DNA from: Cohnella phaseoli | GTDB taxonomy: Bacteria; Bacillota; Bacilli; Paenibacillales; Paenibacillaceae | Direction: 5' to 3' | NCBI RefSeq assembly: GCF_003386235.1 | Contig: NZ_QRDZ01000012.1 | Span: 166,040 to 230,039, forward strand | Length of the DNA stretch: 64,000 nucleotides | In this document: in pieces, positions 26,501 through 34,359 of the stretch | Layout of the letters: each line of letters starts with the position of its first letter | Numbering within the stretch: position 1 is the stretch's first letter | Translations under genes and position numbers: made by a program | The notes under the pieces: model-generated | Seen by the model: the letters and a program-made list of their open reading frames with translations, nothing else | What the model was told of the DNA's origin: nothing | Database searches by the model: none

Positions 26501-27239
26501 ACCTGCCGTTCATCGCGGATTTACGAATTGGGAAGCGACGAAACGCATTGCGGACCGCATGCACAGCATGGACAATTTCACAATGGCCAATGGCACGCCG
26601 CATTCGTATTCCATCTATACACCGTGGCTGGATGCCATGGGAATCGAACGCAATTGGCTTGGCGCGAGCGATTCCTTTGCTCCGGACGGGGACGAAATTT
26701 TAAGCAAGTATCGCACGCTCGCTTATCAGAAGCCATTTTTAATGCTGCAGAACACGGACTTCAGCAAGTTCAGCTACGAGCACATGGAGAAGTATATGCA
26801 GCGAAGCCTGTTTTACGGCATTTTCCCAAGCGCCTTTAGCCCGAATGCCAGCAACACCAGTAATTACTGGGTAGCGTGCGACAGTACGCCCGGCTGCGTC
26901 GAGTACTTCGAACGGGACCGCGATTTGTTCGTGCAGTATGTGCCCGTGATCAAAGAAGTTGCCGAGGCGGGGTGGGAGCCTTTGACTTATGCGGAAAGCT
27001 CCAATGCGAGCATTCTGGTCGAAAGGTATGGAAGAGGATCGGCCGTCTATCTTACGCTCATGAACGAATCGACGACAACGAACAGCGCCGTTATTTCATT
27101 CGCGCCGGGCTCTTTGGGCATAAACGGTTCGCCAAGTGCGACGGAAATGTTATCGGGATCGCCCGTAGCGATCACAAATAACACGTTCGCGGTCAGTATA
27201 AATCCAGGTGAAGTCAAGGTCGTAAAAATCGTCTCGTAG
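23559..27239 (+). CDS. Large secreted protein: three carbohydrate-binding-like repeats plus unassigned catalytic-type domain
   Basis: 1226 aa. The signal peptide spans residues 1-29 or so (VMLLALVLLLQTF, cleavage near VDA-HF). Three homologous modules of about 150-165 aa follow (about 47-196, 197-347, 365-530). Each has an NGGFE-like start, an ISGWSK motif, a TGTHDW-like motif and an end like VWFDNIKVEEV, resembling CBM4/9/22-type jelly rolls. From about 545 there is a beta-rich domain and then a likely barrel with QGIWMPF, VFHYEELGSWW and WVDVPWNSG, rich in aromatic and acidic residues. I cannot place this in a known GH family. No cell-wall anchor motif is seen. It is the only obvious extracellular enzyme-like protein here, encoded in an importer operon. 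Confidence 0.8.
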   Translation: MRKLKNTAVMLLALVLLLQTFSTVSPVDAHFQQPASYNHQVNDVLQNGGFETVTGSASDYWYAWGAAYAVDSAVYKDGSKSITCSNSTATAQCGAYQSLVLNRSDTYPIRISGWSKSSNASGEKNTDYALYADITYQDNTTLFGEALGFETGTHDWEYTEFYIDPEKPVKIVTLYVLFRNKTGQVWFDNIKVEEVQANLLQDNSFSLSSGGVFTHWGTHGNGYTVAGTEGRGGGSAAKMSAATPNQTYGVFQHKELNRTYTRPLLVTGWSKATGVGGSTNVDYSLYADILYYDGTAQWGLNMPFDTGTHDWQMKQIYFDPVKPVKSITVYGLFRNHTGTVLFDNISVEELLNESPSVKAMNKLNSSGMGVELLVNGSYESVTGSAFDNWGTFESYGIDPNGGRNGSKAVVLENTGDNESKSLYQTLYLNNSDPLLIISGWSKAAATSGVAGNAGVTGDPDNGYALYMDIFYTDGTSKYAVTVPFSTGAHDWQYRELYYYPEKPVATLSFYAMLRGKVGKVWFDDLSVRKMTTEAVSFEDALVEPLAVPAQTSAMTVTTSNGLSLSLGNHSVTSVNLDGNVISNSAIPSGFLVRDHAAKSDVYYFNKVPHSNPNKFKGRADDLGLEIDADFTAVAEGIKVSGRLTDTKEIDRAVSLTFALPVDADNWKWGDYIRSAQTIQTGQAGHVFTNSDPVDFETGAMSIYPISAIYDEQGNKSLSMGLDYGKPAHYRLDYNGGTKQLLITFEFGLAPDTANFPSSADFSFVIYRFDADWGFRSAFDQYTKLFPEHYTVRIQDQGIWMPFKPIGALPDWQDFGFKFKEGDDDASDTLFSNQNDILVFHYEELGSWWQPLDPEEDKTIANAIAVRDAEALNGDEKSQMGQSAAMLNSAGSPYLRWVDVPWNSGALWMINANPDLPGTTNGYKIYYSEEKLEDRYDTPPSAPKTNGEYLDTLDGWPYAMNFNRAHFPYAIAPLTFSKLNYKPAVHRGFTNWEATKRIADRMHSMDNFTMANGTPHSYSIYTPWLDAMGIERNWLGASDSFAPDGDEILSKYRTLAYQKPFLMLQNTDFSKFSYEHMEKYMQRSLFYGIFPSAFSPNASNTSNYWVACDSTPGCVEYFERDRDLFVQYVPVIKEVAEAGWEPLTYAESSNASILVERYGRGSAVYLTLMNESTTTNSAVISFAPGSLGINGSPSATEMLSGSPVAITNNTFAVSINPGEVKVVKIVS

Positions 27240-27321
27240 TTTGGCAGTTGTACGTCGGCGGGGCTTCCGGGAAGCTAGACAGCCTAAGGAGCCCCTCCAG
27301 ACGAAGAGAGGAAGAAGGACA

Positions 27322-28338
27322 GTGGATAAACTCGGAATAGGATTAATCGGAGCGGGCCGGGCCGGTATGATTCATGCCCGCCATTTTCGCAGCAATTTGA
27401 ACAACGCGCGGCTGGTCGCCGTTGCCGATCCGAACGAAAGCATCGCCAAACAGGCGGCAACGGAATTGGAGATCGGCGATTGGTACACCGACTACCGTCA
27501 ATTGCTGGCTGATGAACGCATTCACGCCGTTGTCGTGGTTACGCCAACCAAATACCACAAAGAGATTGTCGTGGCCGCGGCGAAAGCGGGCAAGCATGTG
27601 CTGTGCGAAAAGCCGATGGCGATGAACGCGGCGGAATGCGATGAAATGATCGATGCTTGCACCCAGGCGAAGGTAAAGCTGCAGATAGGGTTCATGCGAC
27701 GCTTCGATGAGAGTTTTCTCGAAGCCAAACGGCTGACGGAGGAGGGGGTTATCGGGGAAGTAATCCTGGTCAAGTCGTTGACGCGCGGACCAAGCAAGCC
27801 GCAGCCGTGGATGTACGACTTGCGTCTGAGCAACGGACCTTTGGCGGAAGTGAACAGTCACGATATCGATACGCTCAGATGGTTTGCGGGTTCCGACTTC
27901 GCTTCCGTGTATGCAATCGGAGGCAATTATCGTTGCAAGGAAATTCAGGAGCAATTTCCGGATTTCTACGATAATGTCGTGCTGACGGGATCGTTCAAAA
28001 ACGGGAAGCAAGGGGTGATCGACGGCGCTTTGTCGGCCCAGTACGGGTACGATGCGCGCGTGGAGGTTGTCGGTACCGAAGGCGCGATATTCATCGGACA
28101 AACGCATGAACGCACATTGGTGACAGCGGATAAAAACAAACAGTTGACGAGGCCGTTTATGAACAGCTGGAAGACGTTGTACAAAGACGCGTACTTGAGC
28201 GAGGCGAGGCACTTTATTGCCTGCATCCTTGAAGATGTTCAGCCTCGCGTGTCCGGATATGACGGGAAAATGGCCGTTGCCGCAGTCAATGCCGGAAATG
28301 CCTCGATTCGAAAAGGCGAAGTGATACGGCTTGGTTGA
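27322..28338 (+). CDS. Gfo/Idh/MocA family oxidoreductase, inositol-2-dehydrogenase-like
   Basis: About 338 aa. The Rossmann motif is GLIGAGRAGMIHARHF, the EKP motif is complete (VLCEKPMAMNAAEC), and the C-terminal domain has EVNSHDIDTLRWF, which carries the usual Asp/His catalytic residues. It probably oxidises a cyclic sugar or polyol with NAD(P). GTG 27322 follows GAGAGGAAGAAGG; an upstream ATG at 27241 lacks a site. It opens a block of eight closely spaced catabolic genes. The substrate is unknown; sugar 1-dehydrogenases also belong to this family. Confidence 0.88.
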   Translation: MDKLGIGLIGAGRAGMIHARHFRSNLNNARLVAVADPNESIAKQAATELEIGDWYTDYRQLLADERIHAVVVVTPTKYHKEIVVAAAKAGKHVLCEKPMAMNAAECDEMIDACTQAKVKLQIGFMRRFDESFLEAKRLTEEGVIGEVILVKSLTRGPSKPQPWMYDLRLSNGPLAEVNSHDIDTLRWFAGSDFASVYAIGGNYRCKEIQEQFPDFYDNVVLTGSFKNGKQGVIDGALSAQYGYDARVEVVGTEGAIFIGQTHERTLVTADKNKQLTRPFMNSWKTLYKDAYLSEARHFIACILEDVQPRVSGYDGKMAVAAVNAGNASIRKGEVIRLG

Positions 28339-28366
28339 ACCAGAGTTGCGGAAAGGAAGCGACAGA

Positions 28367-29410
28367 ATGCAAGCATTGCGAATGTTCGGTCCCGGAGATG
28401 TGCGTGTGGTGCAAGTAACGGTGCCCGATATCGGCGATCATGAGGTTTTGGTAAAGGTCAAAAGCGTCGGGATTTGCGGTACGGATCTGCGAATAATCAG
28501 GAACGGTATTACGGGCGTCGGACCGCAAACGCCGCGAACGCTTGGCCATGAAATCGGAGGGATCATCGCCGAAGTCGGTAGGAGCGTCAAAAACTATCGC
28601 AAAGGGATGAGAGTGGGGATCGCCCCGAATTTCGGATGCGGAATATGCGATTGTTGCATTCGGGGAGACCAGCACTTATGCGCCCGATACGAAGCGCTGG
28701 GCATTCAAATGGATGGAGGCTTCGCGGAGTATGTCCGCATTCCGGAGCAAGCCGTCCGGTTCGGCAACCTTGTCGAGCTTCCGGAGACGATCTCGTTCGA
28801 TGCAGCGGCAATCAACGAGCCGCTATCCTGTGTCTATAACGGCATTATCCAGTGCCCGATTGCGGTCGGGGACGATGTTCTTATTATCGGTGCAGGTCCG
28901 ATCGGGATGATGTATGCCCAAATGGCGAAAATGTGCGGCGCGGCGCGGGTCATCTTGACTAATCGGTCGCCGGAACGTCTGGCAATCGCCAAGCGGATTG
29001 ACGATTCGTTCCTGACTGCGCCGGCCGAAGAGATCCGCGAGCGAATCGGGCAATGGACGGACGGCAGAGGCGTCGATGTGTGCGTCACGGCCAACGCTTC
29101 TCCGGAGGCGCAGCAGCTCGCCGTAGAGCTGGTCGGTTTGAACGGAAAAATCAACTTTTTTGGCGGGTTGCCCAAGGCTTCGGAGCAAGTGACCCTTAAT
29201 ACCAATGCGATTCACTACAAGCAATTATCAGTAACGGGCTCAACCAAAGCGAACAACCACCATTTTCGCAAAACGCTTCAGTTCATCGGCAGCGGCATCC
29301 TTAAGGCGGAACTGCTGGTTTCGGCCAAATATGCGATCGGGCAGGCCGAAGAAGCGATTCAATATGCGATGAGCTCTCAGGGCGTGAAGACGTTGATCGC
29401 TTTCGATTAG
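28367..29410 (+). CDS. Zinc-dependent medium-chain dehydrogenase (sorbitol/threonine dehydrogenase-like)
   Basis: A 347-aa MDR enzyme. GICGTDLR and TLGHEIGGIIAEVG supply catalytic zinc ligands. Cysteines in GCGICDCC and QHLC form the structural zinc site. The Rossmann motif is IIGAGPIGMM. It oxidises a secondary alcohol of a polyol or sugar acid with NAD(P). ATG 28367 follows GGAAAGGAAG, 28 bp after the previous gene. It forms part of the 27.3-36.1 kb catabolic block. Confidence 0.9.
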   Translation: MQALRMFGPGDVRVVQVTVPDIGDHEVLVKVKSVGICGTDLRIIRNGITGVGPQTPRTLGHEIGGIIAEVGRSVKNYRKGMRVGIAPNFGCGICDCCIRGDQHLCARYEALGIQMDGGFAEYVRIPEQAVRFGNLVELPETISFDAAAINEPLSCVYNGIIQCPIAVGDDVLIIGAGPIGMMYAQMAKMCGAARVILTNRSPERLAIAKRIDDSFLTAPAEEIRERIGQWTDGRGVDVCVTANASPEAQQLAVELVGLNGKINFFGGLPKASEQVTLNTNAIHYKQLSVTGSTKANNHHFRKTLQFIGSGILKAELLVSAKYAIGQAEEAIQYAMSSQGVKTLIAFD

Positions 29411-29427
29411 AAAAGGGGATTTGCCGC

Positions 29428-30942
29428 ATGCCATACGTAATCGGAGCGGATATCGGCACACAGGGAACAAAGACCGCCTTGCTGGATGAGAGGGGAAAGA
29501 TCGTCGCCTCTTCCTTTCATCCTTCCGTTCTGTACAAACGGGCTGGCGGGCACGTCGAGCAAGATCCGGAAGAGATGTTTGCTTCGGTCGTGCTAGGAAT
29601 TCAAGCGGTGATGCAGCAATCGGGGGTATCCGCCAACCGAATTGCGGCCATCTCGCTTGATGGCCAGATGGCCGGCATCATCGGAATCGATGAAGACTGG
29701 GACCCGGTGACGCCCTATGATTCCTGGCTGGATACCCGCTGCGAAGCCTACATGCCGATGGTTAGAAGTTGGGGAGAAGAGGACATCGTCCGAATAACCG
29801 GCTGTCCGGTGACTTATTCGCACGGACCCAAGATTCTGTGGTGGCGTCATGAACGGCCGGACGTGTACAAACGGATCAGGAAATTTGTTGTTCCGAGCGC
29901 ATACATCGCCGGGAAACTTGCCGGATTGCGTGCCGAACAGGCTTATATCGACCATACTCATTTGCATTTTACCGGATTTGCCCATACCTCCGAAGGGGAA
30001 TGGTCAGGCGAATTGTTGAAAGCCTTCTCCATCGAGGCGGAGCAAATGCCGCGGATCGTAAGTCCGTGGGAAACGATCGGCTGTTTGACGGAAACGTACG
30101 CCAGGGAGACAGGGCTGATGACCGGTACTCCGATTGTGGCAGGCTGCGGCGATACAGCGGCCGCGACGCTCGGCGCGGGAATCGTGAGGCCGGGTCAGTT
30201 GTTCGATGTAGCGGGGACGGCTTCCGTGCTGTCCTGCTGCGTGGACGCCTATACGCCGGATACGGCCGGTAAAACACTGATCTATGCGCGTTCCGTGCTG
30301 CCGGGCCTATGGACTCCGCTTGCCTACATCAATGGCGGCGGGCAATGCCTATCCTGGTTCCGCGATCATTGGGGCCATCCGGAAGAGGGGGGGCGGCTCG
30401 GTTACGCCGACTTAAACAGCTCCGCCGAAGCGGTTGCAGCCGGCTGCGGGGGACTGCTGTTTGTTCCGCATTTCGGCGGCAGGGTATGTCCGAACAATCC
30501 CGATCTGCGGGGCGCATGGCTTGGTATGGAATGGGCGCACGAACGCGGAGCCCTGTATCGCTCCATCCTGGAGTCGATCGCTTACGAGTACCATTCTTAT
30601 CTTCGCACGTTGACGGGATTGGCGGGGGAAGTGGCTTATACTGGGGTGCGGGTCGTCGGCGGAGGGGCCAAAAGCGCTTTGTTCAACCGCATTAAAGCGG
30701 ATGTGCTGGGCATCCCTTACGAAACGTTGAAGGTCAAAGATACGGCGCTGATCGCCAATGCCGTCATCGCCGGTTACGGCGTGGGACTTTATCCCGATAT
30801 GGCCGCTGCCGCCGAACGCATGGCCATACCGGAGACCGCCTTCAGCCCCGACTATTCCGCACACCTCCTGTATGCCAAGCATGCGGCCCGCTACCGGACG
30901 GCAATCGAATGCTTGACCGAACTGTATCGGAACTTGAAATAA
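29428..30942 (+). CDS. FGGY family carbohydrate kinase (xylulokinase-like)
   Basis: 504 aa. The N-terminal phosphate-binding motif is GADIGTQGTKTALLD. The C-terminal domain has the FGGY-type glycine-rich stretch VRVVGGGAKSALFNRI, and GCGDTAAATLGAGI matches the ATP-binding core. It phosphorylates a ketose, probably the product of one of the isomerases in the same operon, such as L-fucose isomerase. The overall look is XylB-like rather than GlpK-like. The real substrate cannot be read from sequence. Confidence 0.9.
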   Translation: MPYVIGADIGTQGTKTALLDERGKIVASSFHPSVLYKRAGGHVEQDPEEMFASVVLGIQAVMQQSGVSANRIAAISLDGQMAGIIGIDEDWDPVTPYDSWLDTRCEAYMPMVRSWGEEDIVRITGCPVTYSHGPKILWWRHERPDVYKRIRKFVVPSAYIAGKLAGLRAEQAYIDHTHLHFTGFAHTSEGEWSGELLKAFSIEAEQMPRIVSPWETIGCLTETYARETGLMTGTPIVAGCGDTAAATLGAGIVRPGQLFDVAGTASVLSCCVDAYTPDTAGKTLIYARSVLPGLWTPLAYINGGGQCLSWFRDHWGHPEEGGRLGYADLNSSAEAVAAGCGGLLFVPHFGGRVCPNNPDLRGAWLGMEWAHERGALYRSILESIAYEYHSYLRTLTGLAGEVAYTGVRVVGGGAKSALFNRIKADVLGIPYETLKVKDTALIANAVIAGYGVGLYPDMAAAAERMAIPETAFSPDYSAHLLYAKHAARYRTAIECLTELYRNLK

Positions 30943-30964
30943 AGATGAAGAAGAGGAGACGGAT

Positions 30965-31921
30965 ATGAAGCTTCCGACACCGGCGCAAGCGCCGACGATG
31001 TACTTTATTGGCGTCACGACGGCGCAATCATCCATTATGAAGCTGTTTCCGCTTTGGGCCCGGGAGCTGGGGCTGAAGGATGCGCAGATCAAAGGCATCG
31101 ATATCGGCATCCACGCCGACCCGGAACTATACAGAGCGTGCGTCCGCTTCATTAAAGAGGACCTCCTGTCGCTCGGGGCGCTTGTGACGACGCACAAGAT
31201 CGATCTGTATCACGCCGCAGCCGATCTGTTCGGGGAAATTGACGATTACGCCCGCCGATTTGAGGAGGTTTCGTCCATTTCCAAGAACGGAGCCTCACTG
31301 GCAGCTCACGCCAAAGATCCGATCTCCAGCGGCTTGTCGAAGGAGGCGTTCGTGCCGGAAGGTTTCTGGCGCCGCGGCGGACACGCCATGTTGATGGGAG
31401 CGGGCGGAAGCGCACTCGCCATCAGCTCCTATTTGACACGGAGGGACAAGGAACGAAGCGATGACGTGCCGGACACAATCATCCTGACGAACCGCAGCCG
31501 CGCAAGACTCGAGTCGGCGGAAGCGCTGCTGGGCAGGATCGACACGCCGGTCCAATTCGAATACCGTCTATGCCCGGAGCCGGAGGACAACGACAACGTT
31601 CTGCGGGAGCTTCCGCCCAATTCGCTTGTAGTTAATGCGACCGGCCTCGGGAAAGACCGCCCCGGATCGCCGTTGACGGATGAAGCGGAATTTCCTGCGG
31701 ACAGCCTCGTATGGGAGCTGAACTATCGCGGCGCGCTGGACTTCATGCACCAGGCGCTGCGCCAACGGGAACTAAAGCGGCTGCATGTGGAGGACGGATG
31801 GATCTACTTTATCCACGGCTGGACCCAGGTTATACAGGAGGTTTTCCATATCGAGATAACCGGAGAGATGTTCGGTCGTCTGGAGCAAATCGCGATGAAT
31901 TTGCGGAACGCTTCGCAATAA
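30965..31921 (+). CDS. Shikimate dehydrogenase-like protein (AroE fold)
   Basis: 318 aa. The N-terminal half resembles the AroE substrate-binding domain (YFIGVTTAQSSIMKLFP, then LVTTHKIDLY, where Lys and Asp match catalytic positions in the family motif TxPxK). The second half is a Rossmann domain with LMGAGGSALAIS and NATGLGKD. True AroE proteins are about 270-290 aa and have a different SxSxxxHN substrate motif, so this probably acts on a sugar-acid-like compound instead of shikimate. Its place in a sugar catabolic block is unusual. Confidence 0.8.
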   Translation: MKLPTPAQAPTMYFIGVTTAQSSIMKLFPLWARELGLKDAQIKGIDIGIHADPELYRACVRFIKEDLLSLGALVTTHKIDLYHAAADLFGEIDDYARRFEEVSSISKNGASLAAHAKDPISSGLSKEAFVPEGFWRRGGHAMLMGAGGSALAISSYLTRRDKERSDDVPDTIILTNRSRARLESAEALLGRIDTPVQFEYRLCPEPEDNDNVLRELPPNSLVVNATGLGKDRPGSPLTDEAEFPADSLVWELNYRGALDFMHQALRQRELKRLHVEDGWIYFIHGWTQVIQEVFHIEITGEMFGRLEQIAMNLRNASQ

Positions 31922-31965
31922 CCGAAGCGTAAGGGCATGAAACAAGGAACGAGGGGAAGTCACAC

Positions 31966-32550
31966 ATGACTATAAACGAAATCGTCAAGCCGTTCACGGC
32001 CTATTTCAGCCTGAATAACGGGCTTTCCGACAATAAGCCGGCCTTGCGGCGTTTTTTGTCGCAGATGCCGGGTATGTATGCGGACGATGAAGCGTTCAGA
32101 GCCGCAATCGGTGAAGGAGATCGATTGGCCTACGAGTTTCATGAACTCGGTATTCCCGAAAGCGACGGAAACTTGGCTTTCGGAACTAGCATCGTCTATC
32201 CGGGTAAAGTCGGCGCGGAGTACTACATGACCAAGGGGCATTACCATAACGTGCTCGATACGGCGGAAGTGTATTATTGCATCGGCGGTCACGGCCTGAT
32301 GCTAATGGAGAATCCGGAAGGGGAATGGGATGCGCAGCCTTTTGCTCCAGGCAATGCGGTCTATGTGCCGGGGAGGTACGCGCACCGCAGCATCAATACG
32401 GGCAAGGAGCCGCTGATCACGTTCTATGTTTTCCGCGCGGACGCCGGGCACGATTACGGGACGATCGAAACGAAGGGCTTTCGGAAAATCGTAGTCGAGG
32501 ACCCTGACGGCGGCCACCCGAGCATCGTAGACAATCCGAAATGGAAGTGA
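31966..32550 (+). CDS. Cupin-type (archaeal-type) glucose-6-phosphate isomerase family protein
   Basis: 194 aa. A cupin fold with metal ligands in YMTKGHYH and the downstream PGRYAHRSIN, plus an internal TAEVYYCIGGHG. This is the PF06560-type phosphoglucose isomerase family found in archaea and some Bacillota, unrelated to the usual Pgi. In this operon it may isomerise a phosphorylated sugar made by the FGGY kinase instead of glucose 6-phosphate. The family is clear, the substrate is inferred. Confidence 0.88.
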   Translation: MTINEIVKPFTAYFSLNNGLSDNKPALRRFLSQMPGMYADDEAFRAAIGEGDRLAYEFHELGIPESDGNLAFGTSIVYPGKVGAEYYMTKGHYHNVLDTAEVYYCIGGHGLMLMENPEGEWDAQPFAPGNAVYVPGRYAHRSINTGKEPLITFYVFRADAGHDYGTIETKGFRKIVVEDPDGGHPSIVDNPKWK

Positions 32551-32555
32551 GTTCA

Positions 32556-33479
32556 GTGTCCAAGGTTGTGGTAACACCGCGTTCGTTCGCCGCGCACAGC
32601 GATGAACCGATGCAAATTCTGCTTCGCAACGGATGCGAAGTGTCGCTGAATCCTTATGGCAGAATTATGACGAAATCCGAGCTTGTTTCGATGATCGGCG
32701 ACGCCGATGCCATTATCGTCGGCGTGGATCCGCTCGATCGGGAGGTATTGGAGCGTGCGGAGCGGCTCAGGGTCATTTCTAAATACGGAGTCGGAACGGA
32801 CAACATCGACTTGCGGTATGCCGAGGAACGCGGCATCGCCGTTACGGTTACCCCGGGCTCCAATACCGACGCGGTTGCGGATTTTACGATCGCGCTGATG
32901 CTGGCTTCAGCGCGAAAGCTGAACGAAATCGACAAGGCCTGCCGACAACGTAATTGGTCGAAGCGGACGACGGTCGATATGCACAAACAGACGCTCGGTT
33001 TGATCGGGCTCGGCCAGATCGGCAAGGCCGTAGCTCGCCGGGCGGCGGGTTTCGATATGCGAATTCTGTCTTTCGATCGGTTCCGGGATGAGGCGTATGC
33101 CGCGCAACACGGAATCGTTTATACGGAGTCGATGGATGAGGTGCTCAAAGAGGCAGATTTCATCAGTCTTCATTTACCCTTGACGGACGACACGCGCCAT
33201 CTGATCGGAAGGGCGCAATTCGCTCTGATGAAGGAAACAGCCGTTGTTGTCAATACCGCGCGCGGCGGTCTGATCGACGAAGAGGCGTTGTTCGAAGCAT
33301 TGCACACGGGGCGGATTTGGGGAGCGGGCATTGACGTTTTCGAGGAAGAGCCGCCGCGCAACACAAGCTTGCTGGAACTGGACAATCTCGTGATCGGCTC
33401 GCATTGCGCGGCGTCGACGGTAAGCGCGATCGACAATATGGGGATACTCGCCTCGCAAAATCTGATTCGTTACCTATAG
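32556..33479 (+). CDS. D-isomer-specific 2-hydroxyacid dehydrogenase (phosphoglycerate dehydrogenase-like)
   Basis: About 307 aa. The substrate domain starts VVVTPRSFAAHS; the NAD domain has LGLIGLGQIGKAVARRAAGF; catalytic Arg is in NTARGGLIDEEALF, Glu in FEEEPP, and His in GSHCAAST. It lacks the C-terminal ACT domain of classical SerA, so a role in sugar-acid catabolism is more likely than serine synthesis. GTG 32556 has GGAAG about 8 nt upstream; ATG 32541, overlapping the previous gene by 10 bp, is an alternative. The gene is coupled to its neighbours. Confidence 0.88.
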   Translation: MSKVVVTPRSFAAHSDEPMQILLRNGCEVSLNPYGRIMTKSELVSMIGDADAIIVGVDPLDREVLERAERLRVISKYGVGTDNIDLRYAEERGIAVTVTPGSNTDAVADFTIALMLASARKLNEIDKACRQRNWSKRTTVDMHKQTLGLIGLGQIGKAVARRAAGFDMRILSFDRFRDEAYAAQHGIVYTESMDEVLKEADFISLHLPLTDDTRHLIGRAQFALMKETAVVVNTARGGLIDEEALFEALHTGRIWGAGIDVFEEEPPRNTSLLELDNLVIGSHCAASTVSAIDNMGILASQNLIRYL

Positions 33480-33492
33480 GGAGGTTCCGTTC

Positions 33493-34359
33493 ATGAAGCT
33501 TGGGATTCATGCCTACGCTTGGTGCTCGCAATGGAGCAACAGCACCCTGCATCTGATCGATCGGGTGAAGGAACTGGGGCTCGATTTTATTGAAATTCCG
33601 TTGATGAAGCTGGACACGTTCGATGCCACGGCCGTGCGTTCCAGATTAAACGACGCCGGACTCGACGCAGTGACGTCCACGGTGCTGCTGGAAGGTACCG
33701 ACATCACGAGCGAAGAACCGGCAATTCGGCGCAAGGGCGTGGAATACTTGAAAGCTTGCGTTCAGGCGACAGCGGAAATCGGCAAAACGAATCTGTCCGG
33801 CGTCGTCTATTCCCAGCATGTCAAATCGGGGAAGGCAAGGCCCGCGGAAGCGGAGTGGGAGTATTCGGCGGAAGCCTTGCGGGAGGTTGCGCGATATGCG
33901 CAGTCCTTCGGCGTGCAGATCGGATTGGAGCCGGTCAACCGCTACGAATCAAATTTGGTGAATACTTGCGGGCAGGCGCTGAAGCTGAAAGAGAGGATCG
34001 GAGAATCGAACGTTAAAATCCATCTCGACTCTTATCATATGAACATTGAAGAAAAGAGCTTCTATGACGCGGTCAAAACTGCCGGAGACCAATTGAACCA
34101 CTTCCATCTGTGCGAGAACGACCGCGGGATTCCAGGCACCGGATTGGTGAACTGGGACGAGCTGTTCCGCGCGTTGGGCGAAATGAATTACCAAGGGTAT
34201 GCGGCGCTCGAATCCTTCGTTGACGTGACGGACAATATGAACACTTGGGTGTGGAGGCAGTTGGCGCCAGACGGGAATACACTCGTCAAGGAAGGCGTCC
34301 GCTTCATTCGGGAAATGATGCGCAAGCACGGCCTTTCGGACGGGAGGGGTTCCCAATGA
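33493..34359 (+). CDS. Sugar phosphate isomerase/epimerase (ketose 3-epimerase-like TIM barrel)
   Basis: 288 aa. An AP_endonuc_2-type TIM barrel with metal and catalytic residues of the ketose 3-epimerase group: Glu in LEPVNRYE, Asp and His in LDSYHMN, His in FHLCEND, and Glu in ALESF. It probably epimerises a ketose or ketose phosphate at C3. It lies 13 bp after the dehydrogenase and overlaps the start of the L-fucose isomerase gene by 4 bp, so the two are coupled and probably act on the same sugar. Confidence 0.87.
   Translation: MKLGIHAYAWCSQWSNSTLHLIDRVKELGLDFIEIPLMKLDTFDATAVRSRLNDAGLDAVTSTVLLEGTDITSEEPAIRRKGVEYLKACVQATAEIGKTNLSGVVYSQHVKSGKARPAEAEWEYSAEALREVARYAQSFGVQIGLEPVNRYESNLVNTCGQALKLKERIGESNVKIHLDSYHMNIEEKSFYDAVKTAGDQLNHFHLCENDRGIPGTGLVNWDELFRALGEMNYQGYAALESFVDVTDNMNTWVWRQLAPDGNTLVKEGVRFIREMMRKHGLSDGRGSQ

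Noticed and set aside
32556..33479. SerA of serine biosynthesis
   Set aside because: Lacks the C-terminal ACT region and lies in a catabolic operon.
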